Positions 23,198-36,590 of a stretch of 64,000 nucleotides of DNA are shown piece by piece. How positions within the stretch are numbered: position 1 is the stretch's first letter; every line of letters starts with the position of its first letter. The notes below the pieces were generated by a model. That model was not told the DNA's origin. It ran no database searches and saw only the letters and a program-made list of their open reading frames with translations. The stretch lies in assembly GCA_020466095.1 (NCBI GenBank), contig CM035807.1:79260428-79324427 (forward strand). Direction: 5' to 3'. The position numbers and the translations under genes were made by a program. The DNA comes from Chlorops oryzae (taxonomy: Eukaryota > Arthropoda > Insecta > Diptera > Chloropidae).

Positions 23198-25814
23198 TGT
23201 ATCTTGACTATTTTCATTTATGGGACGTCAGCTAGAAAAATTATTCTTTAATTGATTTTCTAGGTACCTCTTTCAGAGCCATTTCGGACTCATTTCTGAT
23301 CACCCCGAAAATTTTAGCTAGGATATGACGAGAACCAGTTTCCTTTTAATCTCTTTAAAACTCATTATTAGTAAAACAAAAAGCCACTCACGAATGGCAA
23401 AAGTACTTGAAATAATTTAAAGATTTTCTGTATTTACTATTTGCAAAAGCAGTCTTGTTTTGCACAGCTAAATCACGTACTTAAATTCGAAAGGATTTCG
23501 ACCACAATAAAACAATTTCGAACTTTCAGCGTCTTGACTCCTCACGTGTCTGCATCTACATATATCTCCTAATATCCTTATCTGATTAATGTGCTTAATT
23601 GTTCCTTTAATGAGTCGAGTCGAGTATTTACGTATAAAAGCACACAACAACACAACAGATTTTGTAATTAAGCATATTTGTTCTCTAGTGTGGTATGATT
23701 CATTCGGAAATTAATTAAGCCATCTTATGGTTCAACTTCCGTTGTATATATGGATTTTACCTTTGATGGAACGAATTGTTGAAATTAGTATTCGAGTCCT
23801 TTGATTTTTTTTTACTTCGACAAAACGTTTTATCATTCAAAAACAAAGGCATGAGTTTTGCTCGAAAATTTCCCCGACAACCATGTAATGAGCGCTTTCA
23901 CAACGGATCATTGTTTTCCACAAAAAAAAAAACAAAAAAACTCAATGCATCTACATTTCCATTTCGTTCGCGAAAACACTCAAATTAATGAAGTTCAGAG
24001 TTGCCTTAAATGTTTCGTTTATACGCATACATACATACCAGAGTTGAGGGTACTGCACTAAATTTTCAGCTTCAGCTAACATTAACTCATATTTTAAAAT
24101 TGTTCACTTAAATTCATATAACAATAGTGGGGGGAAATTTTTTAAAGCTTAGTGGAACATGGGTTCTTTCACTAACAAAAGTGGAGAAGCGAATTCGTAT
24201 ACTTTCGGCAGTATCACTGAATTCAATATACCTATATATGTAATTTTTTTTTGTACTCTTTCTTTTGGAAACTAACGAGACTGAATAGCTAACGACTTCG
24301 ATGGCGGCCCGATTCGGAAAAAGGCTGCAATTGATGCCTTTTCTTTACATCAGCTTTTGCACAGATGCCTTTGACTGTCCCTGATTTGATTTTTTTTTTT
24401 TTTGCGCTTACTGTATTTCGTTGTTTCGTCAGTTAATTACGCATTCCATGCTTGCATTGACGCGCACAGCTCCCAGAATCGATTCCGATCATTAATCCGC
24501 GTAAATGTTTTTCTGATTTCCTTTTTTTTTTTTTTTGCTTTCTGCCTTTCGAACCATGTTGTGCTAAAGACCGGAGGACAATGATGGCCTTAATGAAAAT
24601 TTCTATCTCTGACTGCAGTTGTGAATGCATTCGACTGAAATTTAGCAGCAATTTCGAAAGCTTAAGGCACAATAAACTTGCGCTCTATTTGCGCTAAATT
24701 TTATTCAAGCTTTTAAGCTAAATCTGTAAAATATCGAATATTTTAAAAGCAAAAAAACATAAAAAAAAAACAGAACATTTAACATGATGGTGGTGTTAAG
24801 GCTCGTTTTGGCTAATAAAATATTCATAGAATAACAATCGCAAGCGTGTTTCTATTTTCAATAATATGTAACAAAAATCCGTAACAAAAACATTAAAACT
24901 GAATACATTTTAAGCCGCTTTGCTTCGAAAATCGTTTTCTATTGTTTAGAATTCATAAAAGTTTCCGTCCATTCTTTACTATTCAAAATTCGAAAAATTC
25001 ACGTTGCTGAGGAAAGAAGACTTCGCTCCGAATGAGATGAAAGAGATTTTTAGTAGCAAACAAAATGGTCTTGCCCACTTGTTGTCTTTTGGATAGTTAG
25101 GGGGAAAATGGTCGAATTCTGACCCCTTAACAAGTGCTGCTATAAATTCAATACGATGATATTAAAGGTAAAAAAACTTAATGTACCTTTATTTTCGAAA
25201 TATGATATATATGTATAATATTTTCATCAAGAGTTAAATTTAATAAATTTATTAAGCCTATAACAATTCACAAGGTGTTCTTAAATCCCTTTTAAATTTA
25301 TCCCTACTAAAATTTGTATTTTTGCGCTAAAAAAAATGTCACTAGTTAGCCTCTACTGTCGGCGTCTCTACTCGTCTGCTATTTTTCTTTTACTCGCTAG
25401 AGCCTCACCTTTGTACAGAGTACCCATTGAGCTGCTACAGCCCGGGCTGTTTCCCTTTCCATTAACTTTGTATATCAAATGTACTGAATTGGCCCCGTTG
25501 TCTGTACTTCATTTTGAATGACAGACTAATGTTAAAATCGTCTAAAATTTGAGTTCATTATGAGGGAAATCTACGGCGAGTAGAACTGGGACATTTAAAA
25601 GCACTCTTAGACCAAACCCTGGAGTACTCAAATCTTCTGAAGGGTATGCTCACATTTTTTTTAAGAAGAGATAATGAAAAGTCATTTTTTCTTTGTTCAC
25701 CTGATTAGATGATTGAAATTAGTAGTCAACACACAATTTTGGCTTCTAAAATTCCAACTTCAACTTTAATACAACGTTTGTGAGGCCAATAATATGAGAT
25801 TTGGTAAATAAATA
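23198..25814. other. Non-coding stretch
   Basis: No gene seen. AT-rich with several A and T runs; the frames at 24402-24672 span poly-T tracts and are not credible. Confidence 0.45.
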
Positions 25815-26499
25815 CACTGTGCTAGTTCCAAAAACCGACAAACTGCTTTCATATCTAGGAATAATAACTAAAACACGCTGAATACATTTATGATATTTAT
25901 TTTTTGGGATTGGCTCAGTTAATGGAGATTTTCGCGTTTAAAGGTTGATCCCTAAAGTATGCAAGCATAATTTTGCTTTTTACTTAAAACATTTTACTTG
26001 GTCCAAAATGCGGGGTTTGAATATCAGAACTCTCAGTTGCTAGTCATTTGCTTTCCCATTACACCGTCTTATCAAAAAATATCATATCTGTTAAAGTTCC
26101 TTTTGAAAATATATATAAAAAAATCGAAAGTCAAAAATTCTTACTTCCCCTAAAATCATGCTTCACTTTTTTAATATATGTGATGAAAATTGAAAACAAG
26201 CACTTATAAAATACCAATTACCGTTGCGATTACAACTAAGTTTTGTACAGGAGTTCTACTAAATACAAGTAATTAACGTAATCGTCATTATTCTGTCATA
26301 AATATATAGCAACATGAACTAAATGTATATATTTTTTAATGAAATTAGTCATAATTTTTGAACGGCGATATCTTAAAAACTGGGCCCAATCTAAAAAAAA
26401 AAACAGTTAACTGGACTGAATTCATCGCCCCCAATAATATTTACGAGATTCGTCTCCATGTTGTCGGTAAAAAAAAAGTTAAAAAATTCAAGCACAGTG
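25815..26499. mobile_element. CACTGTGCT-ended element D (copy 1), 685 bp
   Basis: The left end CACTGTGCTAG follows a TA. The right end AGCACAGTG at 26491-26499 is its inverted match (9 bp). The body from about 26010 to 26499 is the same as 48945-49410, including AATACCAATTACC, TTCTACTAAATACAAGT and CTCCATGTTGTCGGTAAAAA. A tRNA-like segment on the minus strand at 26020-26075 has GTGTAATGGGAAAGC and TTCAAACCCCG boxes. Tc1/mariner-type MITE is the best guess from the TA flank on the left. Confidence 0.6.
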
Positions 26500-29400
26500 A
26501 TATTATTCCAGGCATACACATTTTTTCTTAAAGACCTCAAATTCTTATATTTTCCATACTTATATTTTGCATGGGAAATACACCGTAGGCCAAGTGGCCC
26601 CTAAAGTATTTAGTGTAAGTTTTTTCAAGGTCACAGCAGGGTTAAAAAAGTGGTTGTTTATTCTTTAATTAATAAATTTACAGGCCAAGCAAAATATAAT
26701 AGCCTTATTGAAAGGCTATAACCCTTTAAAAAAAATTGGGTGAATTTTCCTCTGAAAATTTAACGTAAATCTTTGATTCACTTTCCTCGCGCATTCATCA
26801 ATATAAAATGACTTCCTGCATTACCCACCGAAGCTGGGCAGTTGACTGTTAAGCGGATTAATTTTGAAATTCCCTGCCGCGTTAAGCATGCCATATCATT
26901 TGGAATAAAGCTGATAATTTATGCTTTTTCCATTTCGACAAAATTTTCTACTTATCCGGGATGGTTGGCTTTGATTTAAATGCAATAAATAATCGAATAA
27001 ATAGAAATGACAGCCGGAGCGAAGGTTTCATTTAGGGCACGTATTTCTAAATGATCTTTGAGTTATGACTTTAAATTAACCTTTCGAAATTAATTTAATC
27101 AAAATAGCTTGTTATTTATGGTTATTCATATGCAAGGATATTCTTCTACAATTGAATTTTATACCAGAATAGAGCCTATGGAAATCGGAAATTCAGTCCA
27201 ATAAGAATTTGATTTGATTTCAGATTTTCATTCTTTCATCCATTTGAACGATCAAATGAACGCCATCACAAACAGTATTGGATTGACTCAAAAGACATAA
27301 AATGAAATTGGTATAGAAAAAAAAAAAAATTATTTAAAAAATTTAAAAATCTCGAATTTTTGGGTCAACTTGGAAATGAAATCATTCTTCAGTTTCCAAT
27401 GAATTTGGCTTATTGAGGCCAATTGAATGAAACGATTTATTAGAATAATGATATCAAATGGAATTGACACATTCCAAAGCCATTTCGAACATCCAATTGA
27501 TTGCAGTATCCGTGGACGTAGGACTCCGAATCGGCTGAAATCGATTCGACTCGATTTGCAGCAGGCGACCACAAAATAAACGTCACTTTTCCACACAATC
27601 GGCAATTGCAAATTCAATTTCGTTCGCCATTCACCCACAAAGTAGCATCTGCGTTCAAAATAGTTCAATTTAACTGATAATTTCGAAGTTTGCGATGCGT
27701 TTTGCGATTCGAATGCAAGCCAAAAAAAAAAAACAATAAAATAAAAAAAAAAACAATATAACTTCGGTTTACCATGAACGGAGTTCAAAACAAATTTATT
27801 ACGTTGCAACAAAAAAAGGGAGCGAGCGCATGAGAAAGGAAATTCAAAAATCCAAAAAAAGTCTGTAGAGATTTACGATTTTTTAAGGCCTTTTTTTAAA
27901 TCCCATTTTCAATATAAGATCCGAATCTGAAAAGCTTCGAGAAAATAGTTTTTATTTCTCGTAATAGCTGAAATTATTGGTTTATTTCGTAGACAATAAA
28001 ATTTATTACACGTACATTAAGGAATAGAAATCTTTTTATGAAAACGGAACTCGCACTGCAAGGACGTGGCGGTAGCGTTGTTTCTACGCATTTAGAATTG
28101 TTCACGGAAGCGTTCAAGCGATATAACCAATAGACAGGTGCGCTTCCGATTCACGTAACATTGGAAATATACAAAATTTACTCAAGGTAATGAAGTTTAT
28201 CGCCGACAAATGCACTTTAAAATACTATGGACTCGAAAGAGTAAGTTAAAAAAAAAACTTCCCTTTGAAATAGAGACCCCTTGTGGTCTTCAGTGATACG
28301 ATTTCACTGTGTAGGTACCTATACAAAATTTTATGGGGGATTTCTGTAGCAGTCCCGCTCTGAGAAGGTAAAATTTCTCCAAGAAAGCCTTATGCGCTCT
28401 CTAAAGAGTATGCAAGAGCTCCGTTTGAGAATCGACTCTGAGTATCAAAACTTAACTGGACGGAATAGGACAATCGGCCTTTCATTTTACGCAATATAGA
28501 TCCCCCTGGATAAGTTTCAGTAAGAAAAGGAATGATTTATCTGAATCCTTTAGAATAAACTGGCTCGAATATAAGGACATTAGTAGGATTAGAAGGCAAA
28601 ATACTCGAGAGTCGTGCGCGCAACACTTTCTGTCTCGGTCTCTCTCTTTCTCTCTGTATCTCTCTTTCTCACTCTCTCACGCACGCATTACTCTCAGACT
28701 ATTGTATCTTTGCTCTAAGTGTTGGAAAGGATTTTTTTTTGCGAACATCCACAAGACAAGTTATGAAAAAAATAAAGATAAATGTCGTTTTGTGCCATTC
28801 CAGACCATCACATTTAAAATGTGGCATCTATCAAAATTTTTTACAATATTTACAGCCACTGTTTTAGTTATTAACGTAATTTTGGTTTATATCAAGTTAT
28901 TTAATTTTCCATGTCTTAATTACAAGGCCTCGAAAAATCAAATGGCAAAAAAGGTGTCCGTGGCCAAAACCACCTTACATGGGTTGTTGGTGACTAGTTG
29001 GATAATAGCTTAAAAGCTGTCGGAATTAGTGTAGAAAGTCTTGAATCACAAGGAGACATATTTCATCCCCTAAAAACTGAGCGGCCGAAATGCTGCTTTC
29101 AGAAACCATGAACCGATGCAATCCTACTATACTTTTATTCGAGCGTGGCCGTTTTGTAGAGTGAACGCCTACCACCACAACACAAAGTCGTCGGGTCTGT
29201 ATGGTGTCCATCTGGTACGCTGCCTACAATCTCGTATACCTTGTAAGCCATTGGTAGACAGGTCGCCTACAATCTCGTATACTTTGCAGGCGGTAGGCAC
29301 TGTTAGCAGCTGGGTAAATGTCTAAACTAAAGGGACTAAAAACCACTGTCAGCAGCCTTTTTAGGAAAATATTAAAGGAAAAAGACTTAAAAAAAAACCT

Positions 29401-30267
29401 TAAAAAATATCGTTAATATAAAAATAGAAAAATCAAATATTTTCTCAATCTTGGGGTATCATTGCTATTGAAAAGTATTCTCACTTCAGTTGAAAATACC
29501 CCTTCAACTTTAAATGAGCTGAGTGAACAAAGAATAGACGATCTTTTTCAGTGTTTAAAAAAAGTATTTAATTTCGTTAAATATATATATAAATTTTTTT
29601 TCATCTAAAACTGTACTCTCAGCAGTAAACCCAAAAAATTTTCAATGGTTTTTGCAGTATTCGTGCAACTTCGAGTTGGCGTGTCACACTTGGACCTCGC
29701 AAAAAAAAAAATAAAAAAAAGGACTGTGAGCATAATAAAAATGGTTAAAAATATGCGATGCAATGCAGCCTTTCAGTGAAGTGCAGAGAATTTCTGCGTC
29801 CTGCTGCAAAAAAGTTGAAGGCATGACACGCAATCAATTTTGGTTTTATCCTTTTTTTTTACTTTCCTTTATTTTCACGTCAAAAAGTGCCAGAAGAATT
29901 TTTCTTGGTTTTTTTTTTTTTTTTTTTTTTGAATATTTTGAAACAGAAACCAGTCCTGGTTTTTGTTAAGCAATTCATTTTCGGTTTTTGTATTTACCGT
30001 TAAAGGAAAGCTCACAATAACAATGGATTCAAGACTGCGAGAATAAGGACAATAAACATTTTGAGACATTCAAATATTTTTGTTTTCTTATTGAAGCGGT
30101 TTCTACAATTTTTAACCTCGATTTTTTTTTTTCATTGTTTTAAATGTAAACAATTTTTCCAAAGCTTTCGAAATTGGTTCAAAATAGGATCTTTTCGAAC
30201 GCTAGAAAAAAGAACTTCGTCCAATTGTTTTTCATAAAGCGTAAAAATGACTAGCACGGAAAATATA
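26500..30267. other. Long non-coding stretch
   Basis: No confident gene. 28630-28680 is a CT-rich simple repeat. 29220-29290 holds two copies of CGCCTACAATCTCGTATAC-like sequence about 50 bp apart. The 160-residue frame at 27812-27330 (minus) crosses poly-A tracts and has no recognisable domain. Confidence 0.4.
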
Positions 30268-30395
30268 CCTCTTTATAAGCTGGGAATATATACCCAGCTT
30301 CAGCAGCGTTGAAACAGCAAGACCTAAGATCAGGATTGAAATCTGAATCAATTTACACATGCCTATTTGTCTGTCCGTCCGTCACCCTTTCGATG
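30268..30395 (-). mobile_element. Family B repeat, 3' end fragment
   Basis: Reverse-orientation fragment reading ATACCCAGC, GATCAGGATTGAAATCTGAATC and then GTCTGTCCGTCCGTC. It corresponds to the family B end (GCTGGGTAT, GATTCAGTTTTTGATCCTGATC, GACGGACGGAC). Diverged and internally deleted. Confidence 0.6.
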
Positions 30396-30469
30396 TAATC
30401 CGGAATGCACTATAGGACTCTATGCTCTCAAGCAGAAAGAAATTTTCTTACACCAAATACATATAGAAA

Positions 30470-30506
30470 CAAGTAAGGGAGTTATAGTCAGGCGAACCTT
30501 TTATTG
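30470..30506 (+). mobile_element. Family A repeat, 5' end fragment
   Basis: AACAAGTAAGGGAGTTATAG then TCAGGCGAACCT, the family A 5' terminus; the sequence diverges afterwards. Confidence 0.6.
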
Positions 30507-31081
30507 TCCCCCGGTTGTGAACTTTCGATCACAAGAGTTTTTAAGCCGGTATCAATTTCGATTTGTCATATCTCCATTATAAAGGCGTATACCAAAATTC
30601 AGCTTACTAGAAATTTTTCCGCAGATGAAACGTAAAATGACAGGACTGACTGGTATGAAAGTTTTTTTCAATAAAGGTAGTTTTCTTCAATTTCTTACAA
30701 CAATAATTTCAAATATAAGTAATTCATAAATTTTATATAAAACGTAAGCAGTCCAGGGATGTTTCCAGGCTGTATTAAGGGCTGACAGTGTTTCAAACAG
30801 TCAGGCGTTATGAGTTTCAAAATTTTCTAAGAACTTGCCCTTAGAAAGATAGAAGCAAGGCGTATTAAATACGCCTTGGATAAAAGTAGTTCGGCAAATT
30901 GTAAATTGGATACTTATATAGGAAACGTTACTCGAAAGCGATAGATTTGAATAGAGATATTAAAAATATTGAAATTTAAAAAGCAGACCTGAGATAAATG
31001 CTTTAGATCAGCTAATGCATTACCGATTGTAAGCGTGCCGTATGGCTGGACGAGGAATCAAAATATAGCGAAATAACGTAC

Positions 31082-31690
31082 CTGGTTGAATTCTGGGCTG
31101 CTCCGTGGTTCTTTAGATGAGGGCGAGGGTTCCGAGGTTGTGCAGATTGACGACAAAGAAAATGGTGCTGGCGAATTACGCGGCGAGAGTGACCGTTTGA
31201 ACAAATGTTTTTAAACGTTTTTTTTTTTTTGGTTTCTTTTGTTTTTTTTTCTTTTAACGATTAACGCGATTTACGAGTTTCCGATCTTGCACACTGCACG
31301 GCGCACACACACAATTCACTTGGATTGGGTTCGTTATACAATTTGGGTTTGATTTCTTTTGTTTTGTCACCGCGCGGCGATTTTTTTCTCCAACTTTCGA
31401 TTCACTGTTACTGCGGCTGTTTTCAGTTCGCAGAGTACGCCATAGAACGATTCGAAAAAATAGTAAACGCTCACAATGCCGCTCAGTGATCGATTCAATC
31501 AAGAGAAAAGGAAAAGCCTGTTGCCAAGCTATGCGCTGAATTCGACAAAAAAAACAAAACAAAAAAGAAAAAGGAATAGCTGAGCGAACAGTGCTGCTTA
31601 CTGTGCGCTTACGACTCATTTCTTTGATATATTTTAATTTGAATAAAAACGCACTGAAAACGAACCAACGCACGCGACCAAACACAAACG
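31082..31690 (-). other. Possible promoter and first exon of an unrecognised gene
   Basis: GC-richer than its surroundings. On the minus strand there is an initiator-like TTTCAGTGCG near 31658. Toward the end, a Ser/Pro-rich frame reads SPRNSPAPFSLSSICTTSE and then EPRSSPEFNQ, and runs straight into a textbook donor CAG|GTACGT with the exon ending at 31082. That frame has an upstream stop (TTTAAAAAC) and no ATG, so the coding start is unexplained; it may be 5' UTR. The opposite strand also has an open frame over the last 140 bp, as expected for TCG/CCG-rich sequence. I cannot name the gene, and downstream exons were not found. Confidence 0.35.
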
Positions 31691-31828
31691 CGAACTGAAA
31701 AAAAAATGCTCTCTCTCATGATGCAAAAAGATTACGCAAATGCTGATTGAATTTAAGCATAAAAAAACAAAGAACAAAGGATGAGCACAAATCAAAACTG
31801 TAAACTATTTAGTTCTATTCTCTTTGAA

Positions 31829-31866
31829 ACTCTCTCTCTCTCTCTCTCTCTTTTTCTCTTTCTCAA
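31829..31866 (+). repeat. CT microsatellite
   Basis: CTCTCTCTCT run followed by TTTCTCTTTCTC. Confidence 0.85.
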
Positions 31867-32261
31867 AAGAACACGTAAGATTTCATATGCCTATTGCAAT
31901 GAGCAATTAAAAAAAAAAAAAAAGCCACTCATACACAGGTGCACTTCGACAGTCTTCGACTAAATAAGACTAAGAAATAGCAATTGCTATTTGAAGAGTT
32001 TGCAACAACAACTTTATGGAAACTTTACACGCTCGCTTCGTTGTTGCTGACCGATTATTGCTGGGTAGGCATGTTCAATTCTTTGTATCTCCCAAACTAA
32101 TGAATATCCTGTTTTCAAACTTACATGACATGTTCTAAATACTTTAAAGCAGAGATCCCAGGTATGTAGGTAAGTTGAAGTGGCTGCCATTAATCGGCCC
32201 ATTGTGATACCAAGGAGGTTTTCTTGTGTTTGTGTGAGTGTGTCTTTTTTTTAGTGTGCTC

Positions 32262-32400
32262 CTAGCATGCGATTTTTTGAAAAACCAGTGCTAGGCTTGG
32301 AACAATACACTCCGTTAAGCCTGTGCCGGGAATCGAACCTCGGACCCTGGGGGATCAAGACCATAGCACGCATCCCCTACGATATCCCAGAGCCACCAGA
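32262..32400 (-). repeat. tRNA-like SINE module
   Basis: On the minus strand, GGTGGCTCTGGGATATCGTA (A-box region) is followed by a B box GAGGTTCGATTCCCGG at about 32329-32344, and then a tail ending in A-rich, CACACA-rich sequence. It does not close as a tRNA cloverleaf, so a tRNA-derived SINE is more likely than a gene. Confidence 0.5.
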
Positions 32401-32567
32401 GATCTTAATTAACTGTTAAATTTTTGTTAGAATCGAAAAAGTTGCCTTTAATTAATTTAATACGAAAATTTTTTACGTTAGTCGATAATACTGATCATTG
32501 GGATTTTTTTGTTTTCTTTGCTCAAAACGTTTATTTTTTGATATTTATTTTTTACGTTGCTTCATTA

Positions 32568-32735
32568 GGGCATTTACACATTGGACAATTTTGTCAAAAT
32601 CTATATCAAAGCAATCTTCAAAAAGTGTGCACGTAAGAATTTTTTACAACAAAATCGTTTTTTGAATCGCAAAAACATTTTAAATTTTGAAGTCAAATTT
32701 TTTTGATGTCAAACGTCAAAAGTGTAAATGGGCCC
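32568..32735. mobile_element. Small Harbinger-like MITE, 168 bp
   Basis: The left end GGGCATTTACACATTGGAC and the right end (reversed) GGGCCCATTTACACTTTTGAC form an imperfect terminal inverted repeat. TTA flanks both sides (32565-32567 and 32736-32738). Confidence 0.65.
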
Positions 32736-32756
32736 TTACAATTATGAATGAGAAAA

Positions 32757-33046
32757 ATTTTTTCCGTTGCTCGTAATTTTAATCGTTCAATAAATATTTT
32801 TTACGTTGCTTCAAAACGATTGTGAATGAGAAAAAAACTTTTCCGTTTCTTATAACATTTTATTTTCAATAAATAGTTTTCAATTTATTTCGAAAAGAGG
32901 AAAAATAAATATATGTATGGTGGTATACTAATGATACCATTCTACTGATATCATTAATAGCGCTGCTGATCGCGGTGGTCATTAGGTATCCTAAAAAAAA
33001 TTTATCGAACGATTAAAACTATAAGCAACGGAAAAACATTTTTTTC
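32757..33046. repeat. Inverted repeat, about 45-bp arms
   Basis: Arms at about 32757-32797 and 33000-33046 share TTTTTCCGTTGCT and TTTTAATCGTTC. The centre contains direct TACTAATGATACCATT / TACTGATATCATTAAT sequence. Snap-back geometry suggests a decayed MITE next to the one at 32568. Confidence 0.55.
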
Positions 33047-35748
33047 TTCAATAACTGTTATAGAAGAATAAAATACATTTTCATTATTTGAAACTGTTAT
33101 CTTAAAAATAATTTTTTTTAGTACAAATTTTAATAGTTACAGTGAATTTTTTTCCTAATTACTTATAACTGTTATGTCTCTGGAATTAACAAGTCAAGTC
33201 ATAATATTTGGTACGTATGAGTTTTGGGTTCAGAGGATGGTTTTATAAGAAAATAGGCGTGGCGTGGTCCACCCCTGTCGTGCCGAAAAATAAAATAAAT
33301 GTGTGAGAAGGAAACGCTTTTAACTCCAGCGCCACTCCAAATTTCTCGTTGATATTCGGTACAGTGGCAAAGGGCTAAAAGAGAATTATTTCCGAATATA
33401 ATAGGTGTGGACTTTCACTTCTACGTCTACAACTGCAGATTTCCATACGGAAAGACGTAGAAACTTGCCCATGATTATTAAAAGGTGTTTAGGATGAATC
33501 AAAATCAAATTAAATAAAATCAAAATCAAGAATACCAAAGCTGGACTTGAGCGCTCTTTCTTGTTTGCAACGGGAGCTCGGCCATTAAGATGTCGTCTTT
33601 ACTAAAAAAAAAAGCCTTCATGCTCGCCCATCGACAAAAGGTTATCACAAAATCCCGACGGTTAAGTTAGGAAGCTTTTAATTCATAATTTAGGTCGGCA
33701 ATGACGAATAAAAGGATTGCAAGGGATATGGTTGCAGGTTCAACGTCAAAAAATGACGTGATAGTACAAAAGGGTAAACAAGGTTCGAAAACGCGTGAGA
33801 GGTTTACTAGGGCTATAGCCCTATAATGAAACAAAGCTCTCACAATCGATTATCGATTAAACCATTACTTTAAGCTCATCCTGATATATCGTAAATAAAA
33901 AGTTTTGTTCCGGCGCAAAACATATCTGGTTAAGTTAAGATACAAGTTCCTATTTTTTAAAGCCTACACCTCAACCAGCACTTTTAATATTGGATCCAAT
34001 AGAAATGGAAATTTCAGAATGGAATATTTTTTATTGTTATTCCTTCTCTTGTTTAATTACTGTATCCCATTCGAATAATTACACTAATGCGAAATTTACA
34101 CCAAATGTTGCACAGACATCAGTGAACACGTTCAATGGAGCTGCTAAAAATTTCAGTGGGTACTCTATACCCGTACCCTCTACTTCATATGAGGACCCAC
34201 TTTCGTATATGTAGAATGATGATCGCTAATTAAAATCTATTCTCGAAATTTCATTACCAATTGCCTATTGCGAAATGTTGAGGCAAAGCTCGAAAGCACA
34301 CATAAGTATTTTCATATAAAGAAAGTAAATGTTCGGTTCTAAATGAGAGATTTATGAATACTCGTTCGTCATTCGCTTGTGTTACTTGACGTCTCTATTC
34401 AAATGCTCTGATATGTACGTATATTATAAACAAGTAATTTCTATTAGGCACAGCCCTGTATGGCTCATTCATATGCGAGGCCAATCGACAAGCCCTTGGC
34501 ATGTATCCTGAAAGTGTTTGTTATTATGTGAACAGCAATTAGCAACGAAGCAATACATGAAAGCAAAGAGGTTAACAGCAGCCTATTCATGTTGGGATGT
34601 TCTGCCACATGCAACTGTTTGTTATCCACGCCAAAGCCCAGACTACGCTTAATACGGAACGATGTAGTCCACAGCTAAGAGATTAGTTGCAGGGTCCTTT
34701 AGCATTTTCCCGTTTAATTACAGCAAACGTAATAGAAATTTCTACTTCGTTTGTTGCGAAACTTGAAGGGCCCTTTTTATTGAAATGTACGCAAAACGCA
34801 ATCTATCTTTATAAGAGTGTTTTTAAATGGAATTAAGCTTTCAATTTATTAACTCTTGGGATGGGGTGGTTTTCATTGAAAATTAAAAAAAATTTTTTTC
34901 TAGACATTCTCACAACGTTTCAGTGAATTGAACCGTTTCCGTTAGAAAGCCAATTAGTTTTCTCTTTGATTAGGCGTATTTTTGGTTTTTAACTAGAGTT
35001 TTTTATTTGTGTGGAAACGTGTATAAAGTGGCCGAAAGGTTCATGGGTTCTGCTTACAACCATTTAATGCCAATAAAGGAACAGGGCACGTTCGGAAATA
35101 TTTTCAAAAGCTTACCTTTGTTAAAGCAGCTAAAAGATAAATTCTTGTTACAACTACAAATTCAGTAAAAAGCAATTCGAAAACAATAATGAGTACGTTT
35201 AAGTACCTTTGTTTCCTTTTTTTGGTTGAATTGGAGAACGTTCTCCGATAATGGTCCCTTTTACATGGGAACAATGATCGAATTTTTCATACTTTTCTTT
35301 TAAATTGCCTACAAAAACAAGGCTGCATAAACAGAAGTGAAACGACAGGAATACCAAACTTTTTTTCTGACAAAGGAGCGCAATTAGCAAATTCAAGATA
35401 TTCAAATAGTCATTTTTTTTATGAAGAAAACCCGAAATGGACGAAGAAATGTTAGAATAAAAAGGAAGTACCGAAAAGAAAATGAAAATGCAGCGGAGAA
35501 AAACGAATTAATTGGAGAAAAATAGTAAACTTTTTCTTCTTTTACAGCTTCAGGCAAATATTTGTAAGTCAGTGAAGCGATGAAGTTTCATATCTGACAA
35601 TGACTTCGTCATGGAGTTCGCTTCTTCGTTCGGTTTGCTCAGCGCAACGAATGCAAGAACTCCTTGGCACATATAATGAGCAACAGAGCACCGAATCAGA
35701 TGAAGTAAATTAGAAAAGAGTTGGAGTTTGCCGAAGAATATAAAAATG
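33047..35748. other. Non-coding stretch
   Basis: No gene recognised. The 74-residue frame at 33990-34214 has no recognisable domain and no supporting signals. Confidence 0.4.
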
Positions 35749-35889
35749 TTTGAGATCACTAATGAGCAGCAGTCAGAATAATCGTCAGAGAGGCAAAAGA
35801 TTTTTCCCAATATTTTTCAAAATGTTTAGTAATTTTTTTTTATCCTTTAAAAATTCATCAATTTTTATAATGTTTCAAATGGTTTTCTC

Positions 35890-36590
35890 TTTTCCTCTGC
35901 CCATTTCTCTCTCTTTCTCATGCTCTTTCTCACTCTCTTCCACACTATCTTTCTTACTCTCTTTCTCACTCTCTTTTTTACTTTCTTTCTCACTCTCTTT
36001 CTCACTCTCTTTCTCACTCTCTTTCTCACTCTCTTTCTCACTCTCTTTCTCACTCTCTTTCTCACTCTCTTTCTCACTCTCTTTCTCACTCTCTTTCTCA
36101 CTTTCTTTCTCACTCTCTTTTCTCCTCTTTATCTTTTTTCTTTCTTTACTCTCTTTCTACTATCTTTCTCTATCTCTTTTTTCTTTCTCACTTTTCTTTT
36201 TCTCATCTTTTCTTTTTCTCTATCACTTTCTTTTTCTCTATCCTTTTCGTTTTTTCTATATTTTTCTCTTTGGCTGTCTTTTTCTCTTTGGCTGCCTTTT
36301 TCTCTGTCTTTATCACTTTGTCTTTCTCTATATTTTTTCTTCTTTCTTCTTATTCTTTTCTTTTTCTTATTTCCTCTTTCTTTTTCTCTATCTTTTTCTC
36401 TTTGGCTGTCTTTTTCTCTGTCTCTATATTTTTCTCTTTCTCTATCTTACTCTGCAACTCTTTCTCCTTTCTTTTTCTTTTTACTCTCTTTCTTCTTTCT
36501 TTCTCTTTTTTCTTTCTTTATTTTTCTCGTTTCTTTTTCTTTTTTCTCTTTCTCTCTCACTCTGTTTCTCTCTCTTCTACAGTTTCACTA
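35890..36590 (+). repeat. Pyrimidine-rich satellite-like tract
   Basis: Nearly 700 bp of C and T. From about 35950 to 36118 it is a regular 12-bp tandem CTCTTTCTCACT; later it degenerates to CTTT-rich sequence. All long open frames here come from the repeat. An asymmetric homopurine/homopyrimidine tract of this length could form triplex (H-DNA). Confidence 0.93.

Noticed and set aside
27330..27812. 160-residue minus-strand frame
   Set aside because: Contains poly-K/poly-F segments from A runs; no splice, start or domain support.
33990..34214. 74-residue frame with Ser/Asn-rich composition
   Set aside because: No homology, signal or splice evidence; length is within chance for this base composition.
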